NCBI GenBank assembly: GCA_017999435.1
Contig: JAGNLV010000002.1
Span: 124,001-188,000, forward strand
Direction of reading: 5' to 3'
Source: Candidatus Zixiibacteriota bacterium
GTDB taxonomy: Bacteria > Zixibacteria > MSB-5A5 > GN15 > FEB-12
DNA: 64,000 nucleotides
Below the pieces are notes generated by a model. The model saw nothing but the letters and a program-made list of their open reading frames with translations. It ran no database searches and had not been told where the DNA came from. Every line of letters begins with the position of its first letter. Within the stretch, counting starts at the first letter, position 1. The position numbers and the translations under genes are program-made. Shown piece by piece: positions 16,822-24,700 of this stretch.

Positions 16822-16849
16822 AATTTATCGCGCCAATCCGGTTTGTCAA
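16822..16849 (-). promoter_or_regulatory. Sigma-70 promoter for leader RNA / envelope operon
   Basis: Perfect -35 TTGACA (16849-16844), 16-nt spacer, -10 TAAATT (16827-16822). It lies 235 bp before the first start codon of the operon. Confidence 0.65.
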
Positions 16850-16991
16850 GGATATAATTTTCGCCCCCGCTCGCCCTCATGACCGATACCCGCCGGCGCG
16901 ATGATCCGGGGCGCAGCCCATGCAGGAACAGCGCCCGGAAAAATCGGCCCGGGAGATGCCCCGCGCAACGACCGCCGGCGCCCTCCGCCGG

Positions 16992-17216
16992 CTACCGCTC
17001 GTCGTCCTCTCCTCCCAAAAAACGGTCCTCGGAATCCTCCTCAAAGTCGACCTCTTCCTCATCGAGCGTGTCGAATTCATCGTCGAGTTCCTGGTCTTCC
17101 TCGTCATCGTACCGGTCCTGGGCAGCGGACTCGGCGCAATCGATCGAGCAGAACACCCGGTTCCCGCGCTTGATCGGCTTGCCCGTGATTTTGTCGCCAC
17201 ACTCGGCGCAACGCAT
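16992..17216 (-). CDS. Small zinc-ribbon protein with acidic tail
   Basis: 74 residues. The N-terminal 30 residues form a treble-clef/zinc-ribbon pattern CAEC-x17-C-x3-C (MRCAECGDKI...VFCSIDCAES), followed by some 40 residues that are almost all Asp and Glu. GAGGGAG sits at the right distance before ATG 17216. Gene-like and self-contained, but no function is known; the acidic tail suggests binding to a basic protein or nucleic-acid mimicry (inference). Confidence 0.75.
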   Translation of the reverse strand: MRCAECGDKITGKPIKRGNRVFCSIDCAESAAQDRYDDEEDQELDDEFDTLDEEEVDFEEDSEDRFLGGEDDER

Positions 17217-17250
17217 TTTCGACTCCCTCAGAACAAGTTCAAGGTGCTAG

Positions 17251-17283
17251 CGGAAACCGGCTAATTATGTGCTCCGGTTTCCG
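17251..17283. repeat. 10-bp inverted repeat upstream of zinc-ribbon gene
   Basis: CGGAAACCGG (17251-17260) and CCGGTTTCCG (17274-17283) are exact inverse copies around a 13-nt AT-rich centre. It lies 35 bp upstream of the zinc-ribbon start and could be an operator, or a plus-strand terminator, since eight Ts follow some 7 nt later on that strand. Confidence 0.45.
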
Positions 17284-17390
17284 AGAAGCAAACTTTTTTT
17301 TACACCGATGAAATGAGGAAAGAGTTCGCACACACACCGGTCCCGGATCAACAAGCACCATCGTACTATATTGATTGACAATGATATAAC

Positions 17391-17433
17391 AAAATATGAA
17401 GGGTCCCGCGTCCTTGGCCGGGAAACGGGACCC
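17391..17433 (-). terminator. Terminator of the 23-residue mini-gene
   Basis: 8-bp stem GGGTCCCG/CGGGACCC (17401-17408 with 17426-17433), 17-nt loop, followed on the minus strand by TTCATATTTTG. It begins 31 nt after the mini-gene's stop. Confidence 0.65.
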
Positions 17434-17464
17434 TGAGGAAGTTTATTGACGGAGCCGCGGTTGG

Positions 17465-17536
17465 CTAGCGGCTCATAATGGGGTCGGCATAGAAGAACAG
17501 CGCGAGCTGCTCGGAGAGAACACGGTCGGCGATCAT
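17465..17536 (-). CDS. Possible 23-residue small protein
   Basis: An ATG at 17536 opens a 23-codon frame (starts MIADRVLSEQLALFFYADP, ends IMSR). GAGAGGTG lies 5-7 nt ahead of it and a well-formed intrinsic terminator follows. The peptide has an amphipathic, fairly hydrophobic core. No family is known to me. It could be a genuine small protein or a leader peptide; the latter is less likely because the terminator is followed by a separate gene. The 617 bp between the zinc-ribbon gene and the cysteine gene holds only this unit, the inverted repeat and promoters. Confidence 0.4.
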   Translation of the reverse strand: MIADRVLSEQLALFFYADPIMSR

Positions 17537-17709
17537 GGCGACACCTCTCAGTTCGGTCGGTTTCGTGGACGGGCGGTCCGCCGGTGTTCGTGATTGAATA
17601 TACGGGCAGCCGGGCGGGCGGTTGCGGGGAAAAGGCGCGCGCGGCCGGATCGCGCACGATGCATCGGCTGTCTCGCGCGCTCCCGCGGGTGCGGCCCGCC
17701 GCCATGGCC

Positions 17710-17739
17710 TTGACACAGGTTCTCCGCGCCCGCTATACT
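17710..17739 (+). promoter_or_regulatory. Sigma-70 promoter of the transsulfuration genes
   Basis: -35 TTGACA (17710-17715), 18-nt spacer, -10 TATACT (17734-17739), about 95 nt upstream of ATG 17834. Confidence 0.7.
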
Positions 17740-17833
17740 ACGGGCCGGCGTCGAACTTTCCCGGCCCTCCGGTGTTCTGGACCGTGCGAACGCCCGAAAA
17801 CAACGACCCAGACAAGAGAGAGATTATTTGTCC

Positions 17834-18865
17834 ATGAACAGCCACAACCCCACACCTCTCCCGGCCCGCCTCCGGGACATTGCCTACGCCGAGGATATGA
17901 CCGAGACAGCCGGCAACACCCCGCTCGTCCGGCTCCGCGTGCTGCCCCGGGAATGGGGGATCAAGGCGACGATCCTGGTCAAACCGGAGTTTCTCAACCC
18001 GACCGGCTCGGTGAAAGACCGCATGGCGATCTACCTGCTGCGGCAGGCGGAGCGCAAAGGGGAGCTGTCGCCGGGGGGGACGATTGTCGAGGCGACCTCC
18101 GGGAACACCGGCGCGGCGGTGGCCATGTTCGCCGCCGCCCACGGTTACCGCGCCATCCTGACTATCCCCGACAAGATGTCGGCGGAGAAGATCAACGCGC
18201 TCCGGGCGTTCGGGGCCCAGGTCCATGTCTGCCCGACCGCGGTTGCACCGGAGGATCCCCGCTCCTACTACGAGACCGCCAAACGGATCGCCCGCGAGAC
18301 GCCGCACTCGTACTTCGTCGGGCAGTATTTCAACACCGACAACATCGAGGCCCACTACCGCACGACCGGCCCGGAAATCTGGCGCCAGACCAAGGGGAAG
18401 ATCGATGTCCTCGTCGGCGGCATCGGCACCGGCGGCACCGTCTCCGGCACCGCCCGCTACCTCAAGGAGCAGAACCCGAAAGTCGCCGTGATCGCCGCCG
18501 ACCCCGAGGGTTCGGTCTTCTACCACTACTTCAAAACCGGCGCTCTCCCCGAGGCGCACCCCTACCTGGTGGAGGGGATCGGCGATGACTTCCTCTGCCC
18601 GACGCTTGATCTGACGGTGATCGACGACATCTGCCAGGTGAGCGACCGGGACTGTTTCCTCATGGCCCGCGATCTCACGCGCAAAGAGGGCATCTGCGGC
18701 GGCGGTTCCTCCGGCGGGATCGTGCTGGCGGCGCTCCGCTACGCGCAGGAAGCCGATCTGGCCGAGGACAAACTGCTCGTGGCGATTCTCCCCGACCACG
18801 GGAACAAGTATATCAGCAAAATTTTCAACGACGAGTGGATGCGCGAGAAAGGATTCATCGAGTAG
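17834..18865 (+). CDS. Cystathionine beta-synthase / cysteine synthase (PLP)
   Basis: 343 residues, fold-type II PLP enzyme. The Schiff-base lysine is Lys61 in PTGSVKDR; SGNTGAA binds the substrate carboxylate; the phosphate loop is GGIGTGGTVSGTARYL. The Ser at the end of the barrel is in CGGGSSGG. It joins serine or O-acetylserine with homocysteine or sulfide. Because the next gene, 8 nt downstream, is a cystathionine gamma-synthase/lyase, a reverse transsulfuration role (homocysteine to cysteine) is likely, but cysteine synthase cannot be excluded. No C-terminal CBS regulatory domains. A TTG two codons upstream is a less likely start. Confidence 0.9.
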   Translation: MNSHNPTPLPARLRDIAYAEDMTETAGNTPLVRLRVLPREWGIKATILVKPEFLNPTGSVKDRMAIYLLRQAERKGELSPGGTIVEATSGNTGAAVAMFAAAHGYRAILTIPDKMSAEKINALRAFGAQVHVCPTAVAPEDPRSYYETAKRIARETPHSYFVGQYFNTDNIEAHYRTTGPEIWRQTKGKIDVLVGGIGTGGTVSGTARYLKEQNPKVAVIAADPEGSVFYHYFKTGALPEAHPYLVEGIGDDFLCPTLDLTVIDDICQVSDRDCFLMARDLTRKEGICGGGSSGGIVLAALRYAQEADLAEDKLLVAILPDHGNKYISKIFNDEWMREKGFIE

Positions 18866-18873
18866 AGGCGCTT

Positions 18874-20052
18874 ATGGCTCACGACCGCAGCAAGAACTGG
18901 CAGTTCGAAACCACCGCGATCCACTCCGGCCGCGTGCCGGAGGACGGCACGCGCTCGGTGACCACCCCGATCTACCCCAGCTCGACCTACCGTGTCGACT
19001 ATCCGGGGGATGAGTCGGGCTACGTGTACGCCCGCTGGAAAAACCCGACGCGGCTGGCGCTCGAGGAGACGCTGGCGAAACTCGAGCGGGGGACGAAGGC
19101 GGCGGCGTTCGCCTCCGGGCTGGCCGCGCTCGACGCGGTGCTCAAACTACTCAAAACCGGCGACCACGTGGTGGCGGTCGACGATCTCTACGGCGGCACG
19201 ATGCGCCAGTTCGAGCGGATCGGACGGCGCTTCGGGCTGGATTTCACCTATGTTGACGGGCGCGACCCGAAGAATCTCGAGAGCGCCATCCGCCCGAACA
19301 CCCGGCTCTTCTGGCTCGAGACCCCGACGAACCCGCTCATGCACCTCGTGGACATCGAGAAAGTCGCGGCGGTCGCGAAGGAGCGCGGGATCCTGGTCGG
19401 GGTCGACAACACTTTCGCCACGCCCTACCTCCAGCAGCCCCTCGAACTCGGCGCCGACATCGTCCTCCACTCGATGACCAAGTACCTCGGCGGCCACTGC
19501 GACCTCGTGGCCGGCGCGCTCATTGTGAAGGATTCCTCGCTCGGTGAGCAGCTCTGGTTCAACCAGTACGCCGGCGGGGCGCACTTGGGACCGTGGGAAT
19601 CCTGGCTCGTGCTGCGGGGGCTGAAAACGCTCGCGCTGCGCATGGAGCGGCACTCGGTCAACGCCATGAAGATCGCGGAGTACCTCGAGACGGTCGAGGC
19701 GGTGGAGAAGGTGTATTTTCCGGGGCTCGACGGCCGGCCGGTGCCGAACCGCATGCGCCTTCCGGGCGGCATGGTGGCGTTCACGATCGCGCCGCAGTTC
19801 GATTTCGAGGCGGTCAAGCGGTTCGTGATGGCGCTGCGGGTGTTCGTGCTGGCCGAGTCGCTCGGCGGGGTGGAGTCGCTGGTGAACCACCCGGCGGCGA
19901 TGACCCATTCCTCGATTCCCAGGGAAATCCGCGAGCCGCGGGGGATCACCGACGGCCTGGTGCGGCTGTCGGTCGGGATCGAACATATCGATGATCTGCT
20001 GATCGACCTGCGGTCGGCGTTCGACGCGCTGACGCAGTCGGCCCGGGCCTGA
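18874..20052 (+). CDS. Cystathionine gamma-synthase/gamma-lyase family PLP enzyme
   Basis: 392 residues, fold-type I. The N-terminal substrate loop is TTPIYPSSTY; the cofactor Lys203 is in HSMTKYLGGHCD; the C-terminus has ESLGGVESLVNHPAAMTHSSIP and RLSVGIEHIDDLL, the standard Cys/Met metabolism signature. With the upstream beta-synthase it would form a two-gene transsulfuration pair. gamma-Lyase (making cysteine) and gamma-synthase (making cystathionine) cannot be told apart by eye; the neighbour favours lyase. The start at 18874 follows the previous stop closely, and an AGAGG lies before it. Confidence 0.92.
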   Translation: MAHDRSKNWQFETTAIHSGRVPEDGTRSVTTPIYPSSTYRVDYPGDESGYVYARWKNPTRLALEETLAKLERGTKAAAFASGLAALDAVLKLLKTGDHVVAVDDLYGGTMRQFERIGRRFGLDFTYVDGRDPKNLESAIRPNTRLFWLETPTNPLMHLVDIEKVAAVAKERGILVGVDNTFATPYLQQPLELGADIVLHSMTKYLGGHCDLVAGALIVKDSSLGEQLWFNQYAGGAHLGPWESWLVLRGLKTLALRMERHSVNAMKIAEYLETVEAVEKVYFPGLDGRPVPNRMRLPGGMVAFTIAPQFDFEAVKRFVMALRVFVLAESLGGVESLVNHPAAMTHSSIPREIREPRGITDGLVRLSVGIEHIDDLLIDLRSAFDALTQSARA

Positions 20053-20063
20053 GCGGCCCGGGC
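20041..20063 (+). terminator. GC-rich hairpin overlapping stop of the transsulfuration gene
   Basis: GCCCGGGCC (20041-20049) and GGCCCGGGC (20055-20063) form a 9-bp perfect stem; the stop codon is in the 5-nt loop. There is no T-tract, so termination strength is uncertain. Confidence 0.4.
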
Positions 20064-20158
20064 GGGCCGGCGGCGCGCCCAATATCTGCGCTTGCCTCGG
20101 CGGCCGGGGATCATCTTATTATCTCCGACGAACTCATACCACCGAAAGGAGTTGCCCC

Positions 20159-21676
20159 GTGCCTCACAAAACGACCGTCGCCGCGCTCGTTCTCGGCGGA
20201 CTGGCGCTGCTTGTTCTCGGCTGCTCAGGCGGGTCGGACGATTCGCCGCGCCTGACGCTCCCGACTGCCTACGACCAGGCTCTCATCACCCAGTACATCC
20301 AGTTGAGCAACGAGGGGTACGGCGCCCTCGAGCGGGGCCAACAGGATTCCGCGCTGGCGGCGTTCCGGAAACAGGCGGAGGTGATTCCCGAGGGACGGTG
20401 GGGGCTGTACAACCTCGCCTGCGCCTACAGCCGGATGGGGAACGCCGACGCGGCGCTGGCCTATCTCGACACGGCCGTCACCCGCGGCTGGACCGTAGTC
20501 GATCATCTCGAAAACGACCCGGACCTCGCTCCGCTGCGGGACGACCCGCGCTTCGCCGCGATCCTGGACAAGGCCCGCCAGCTCGATACGGAGAAGATGG
20601 GGATGCTGGCGGCGGGCCTGCCGCGCGACGTGACGCCGCCGCAGGGAATCACCGACTCCGCGGCGCTGGTGGCGTGGTTTGACGGGCAGCAGGAGATTCT
20701 CCGCGTCAACAGCCAGGTCTGGCACCCCTGGCAGACCGCTGCGGCCAACCTTGACCTCGAGGCGAAGCGGCTGGCCGCTACCGAGGCGCTCCTGGGCGAC
20801 CGTTTCGACTACGACCTCGAGCGCATCATCTCGCTGGGCCGCATGAACTCCCCCTACGACGAGAAGTGGGGGGCGGTCTCGCAGACTATCATGAAGGAAG
20901 TCGACGCTTACCTGGCGACCTCGCCGAACGCAGAATCGGCCTCGGAGGCCTGCTACCGCGGGGTGGCGGCGGCCATCATGGAGCACGGTCCCGCCGCGAC
21001 CGGCACGCCCGAGGGGCAGGCGGCGCTGGCCAAAGCGGAGAGCTACTACGGCCGGATGGACTCGTCCTACCGCCGCTATGGCGGGGCGGAGGGGTGGATC
21101 CTGGCGGCCCGCCTCGGCGCCGCCGGGGAGGCGCGCGAGACGCTCTATCCGCAGATCAAAGATTTCGCCGCCCGCAACGCCGCCGATGAGAATGCGATGG
21201 CGGTCGCCAAGACGCTCTTTCCCGCCGACATGGTGAAGGCGAGCTGGCCGATCCCGCTGACGGCCACCGATATCGACGGCAAGCCGGTGTCGCTCGAGGA
21301 CTACAGGGGCAAAGTGCTCCTGCTGGATTTCTGGGCCACCTGGTGCGGCCCGTGCCGCGCGGAACTGCCCTACCTGAAAGCCGCATACGAGAAATACAGA
21401 TCCCAGGGATTCGACATCCTGTCGATCTCGCTCGACTATCCCAACCAGACGACCCAGGATGCCTACCGGGCGTGGATCACCGAGGCCGGGATGCCCTGGC
21501 GCCACGTCTACGACGAACAGAACTGGACCGGCGGCATCACCCAGGCCTTCGCGGTCGGCTCGATCCCCTCGCCTTTTTTGATCGGCAAGGACGGGACGCT
21601 GATCGCCATGCATGACACCTGCCGCGGCCCGGCGCTCGATACGCTCATTCAGAAAGCGCTGGCAATGCAGATGTAG
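20159..21676 (+). CDS. TlpA-like thioredoxin-fold lipoprotein with TPR region
   Basis: 505 residues. A lipoprotein signal ends at about Cys22 (LLVLGC). Residues 45-140 contain TPR-like helices (GRWGLYNLACAYSRMGNADAALAYLDTAVTRGW); residues 170-350 are helical and unassigned. The C-terminal TlpA/AhpC-type domain (about 360-505) has the thioredoxin-like motif WCGPC (395-399) and an LDFWATWCGPCRAELPYLK strand-helix. It would reduce or exchange disulfides outside the cytosol, possibly for cytochrome maturation. The GTG start at 20159 has AAAGGAG ahead. A weak promoter-like pair lies at 20092-20122. It stands alone. Confidence 0.88.
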   Translation: MPHKTTVAALVLGGLALLVLGCSGGSDDSPRLTLPTAYDQALITQYIQLSNEGYGALERGQQDSALAAFRKQAEVIPEGRWGLYNLACAYSRMGNADAALAYLDTAVTRGWTVVDHLENDPDLAPLRDDPRFAAILDKARQLDTEKMGMLAAGLPRDVTPPQGITDSAALVAWFDGQQEILRVNSQVWHPWQTAAANLDLEAKRLAATEALLGDRFDYDLERIISLGRMNSPYDEKWGAVSQTIMKEVDAYLATSPNAESASEACYRGVAAAIMEHGPAATGTPEGQAALAKAESYYGRMDSSYRRYGGAEGWILAARLGAAGEARETLYPQIKDFAARNAADENAMAVAKTLFPADMVKASWPIPLTATDIDGKPVSLEDYRGKVLLLDFWATWCGPCRAELPYLKAAYEKYRSQGFDILSISLDYPNQTTQDAYRAWITEAGMPWRHVYDEQNWTGGITQAFAVGSIPSPFLIGKDGTLIAMHDTCRGPALDTLIQKALAMQM

Positions 21677-21763
21677 CCCGGCTTGCGTGTGACCGGTCCG
21701 CAGAGCACGAAGGCGGCCCCCGCGCGGAGGCCGCCTTCTCTTATGACATCTTCACCGCTTGAG

Positions 21764-24700
21764 CTACGGCCGCGGCGAGGGAACCGGAGCGGCGCCGCCG
21801 ACCGCCCCAAAATCAGGAACGACTTCTTCGGGCGCGCCCGGGAAACCGCAGGCGGGAGGCGCCGATCCGCCTCGGAAGACATAGTTGACCAGGTACGTGA
21901 TATCTACCACACTCACGGGGCCGATCAGGCTGACCCCCAGGCCTCCGTTGACGTTGGAGTGCTCCGGGCAACCCGGCTCCGCCCCGCCGCGGAAGACCTG
22001 GCGGATGAGGGCGGTGATGTCGGCGACCGTCACCGAACCCTCGCCGGTGAGATCCCCCCGCAGCGCGCAGCATCCGGCGCAGGCCTCATCGACCGCATAA
22101 GCCCCGATCAGCGCGGCGCAGTTGTTCATTTCCGCCCGGCAGGGGGAGTGCACGAAGAGGTGGTAGTCGCCGCCGGTCGTGTCGCAGAACTGCGGGTTGC
22201 GGGTCAGGTTGTCGCCTGTTCCCAGCCCGGCGAGGCAGCCGCTCCAGTCGCCCCCCGCGTTGCCGAAGAGATCGGTGCAGGAGACCGTTACGGCGCCGGG
22301 GTGCGCCGGGTCGAAGGCCACCGGCGGGCTCCCCTGGCCATAGGCGAGGATGCAGCGCTCGAGCGTGACGTGCGACGCGGAAGCCCACACCGCCGAACCC
22401 AGCGGGGCGGCGTTGCCGGCAAACGTGCAGCCGACAAACCGGATCTCACACGAGTCGAGCCACACCGCCCCTCCGGCCGAGTCGGCCCGGTTGGCGATAA
22501 AGGCACAGCCTTCGAAGACGGGACTCCCGCCCCGACAGACCACCGCCCCGGCGGACCGCCCCCGCGTCGCCTCAAACCGGCAGTCGCGGATCGACGGACT
22601 GCTCCCGTTCAGGTCCAGCACCCGGCCGTCGAGCGTATCATTTCCGAAGTTGCGCAGAGTCAGATCGCGCAGCACAAACGTGCTGTCCTCAAAACCCGCC
22701 AGCGGCACTCCGATCTTGGTCGAGGCGATCACATTGGGTGACAGCCCGCCGTCGATGACGGTCGCCGCGGCGCCGTGAACCGACTCGATCACCAGCTGTT
22801 TTCCCCAGAAACTGAGGAAGGCGCCGGGATAGACGCCGTCGCCGATGCGGATGGTGTCGCCGTTGTTGGCGAGATCGGCGGCGCGCTGGACGGAGGCCAG
22901 CGGCGCGCCCTCGTCGCCCGTGCCGGTGGTGTCGTTGCCGGTTACGGCCACCCACCGGACCGCTCCGCCCGGATCCGTGACGACCGGACCGTAAAACCGG
23001 TGGGCCGCGGTGACGGCGCCGGCGGCGGCCGCGCCGTGCTCATCGCGCGCCTCGAACCAGTACGTGTACGAGGGATCGGGCGGGAGGTCTTGCACCACCG
23101 CCGCGTACACTTGGCCCGCCGAGCGCGCGCCCGACACCGCCGTCATCGGGAACGGACTTCCGACCGCCGGTCCCCCGGTGAGGGCGCTGTAAAGGTGCAC
23201 CCGCGGGTAGCCGGGCAGCGGCAGGTCGCCGTCGGGATCGCTGAACTCGACGCGGAACTCGAAGGCGGTGCCGGGATTCCCCCACTGCGGGACCACGCCT
23301 TTCCGCTCGTAGCCGGGCTCGCCGGTCAGGGCGAGGGCCGGGGCCGAATTGGGCGTCCGCAGGGCCGCCAGCAGTGCCCGGGCATCGAGCGTGTCCATGT
23401 GGTACAAATGGAAACCGAAGAGGTGCACGTCGGACGTGTCATCGAAGAAAGCCACCCGACTCTTGACGCCGACGATCCCTCCCTCCTGCAGGGAGGTGGC
23501 CGGCGCGAGCGACCGAAAGACGTGCGTGGCGACGGCATCGGCCGAGGGATCCGACGAAAGCGTAAAGGTCGCCACCGAGGGGGGACTGGTTTCCGGCCAG
23601 AACGTGGTCCAGTTCGCAGCGAGCGGGAAGGCGGCGGTGTCGCAGGAGAGCGACGGGAAACCGCCGCCGATCGGCTCCGCCGTATGGAAGGCGAAGATGC
23701 TGTCGACGTGGGGGATGCCGTTGGTGTAATAGTAGCCGTAGCCCGTGCAGGTGGCGGAGTCGACGCCGAACCAGGAGCGAACGGACGATGGCAGCGCCCG
23801 CGTCCCGGGCCCCGTCAGGTAGCCCATCCCGTAGTACGCCCCCAGGTTCGAGAAGCAGACGAGTTTCCCTCCGGACTTCAGGTACCGCTCGAGAGCGACC
23901 GGAAATCCGCCGGTGGGGCTCGGGAAGCCGTCGTGGAACGGGCCGTCGATGATCACCATGTCGTACGGCATGAGCTGAAGCCACTGCGGGTCAGCGGCGT
24001 TGATGTAATCAAAAATCTCGTAGCGGAACGCCGCCTGATAGAACTGCTCGCAGAAGGCGGTCGGGGAGAAGATTCCGCCCGGCCCCGACGCCGTCTTCGT
24101 CAGCACCATGAGGCTCTTGTCCCGCACCGGCACCCGCAGCACCTTGACCGGCCGCGGGGCCGACTCGAACCCGTAGGCGTTGACCGCCGTGATGAGGAAA
24201 TCGGCGCTGTCGGCGACGGTTTCTGTAAACGACGATTCGAGCGCCGGCACCTCCAAGTACGGCGCCATGCGGTAGTAGTAGTACCACCTGCCGTCCGCCG
24301 TCACGCTGTCGAACGGCTCGCCGTAGGACGAAGCGGCCAGCCGGCCTTCGCTGTAGAAGGGCGCGAAGTACCGGGTGCCCCGGTACACATGGTAGCGGTC
24401 GACGCCCGCCTGGGCGGGCCAGTGAACAACCGCCTCCTCCTCCCCCGGCACAAACCACATGGACCTGACATCCGGCGCACTGGGGCTCGGGACGTGGATG
24501 AACTCCGACGTGCTCAAGGCCCCCGCGCCGGCGGCGGAGACGTGGGCGATATTGACGGCGGCGAACACGCCGGGGTCGCACGGCAGGACAGCCTTGTACG
24601 TCCGGCCGGCGGTGCCGGCGAGAACCGGCGATTCGGGAATGAGCCAGGGGGGCACAGCGCCCGGGTGCGGGAGAAGCCCCGGATCGAGCGGCGTGACATA

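Noticed and set aside
17465-17716. A longer (83-residue) reading of the mini-gene frame
   Set aside because: The extra N-terminal part is Arg/Pro-rich and has no ribosome site; the internal ATG at 17536 has one.
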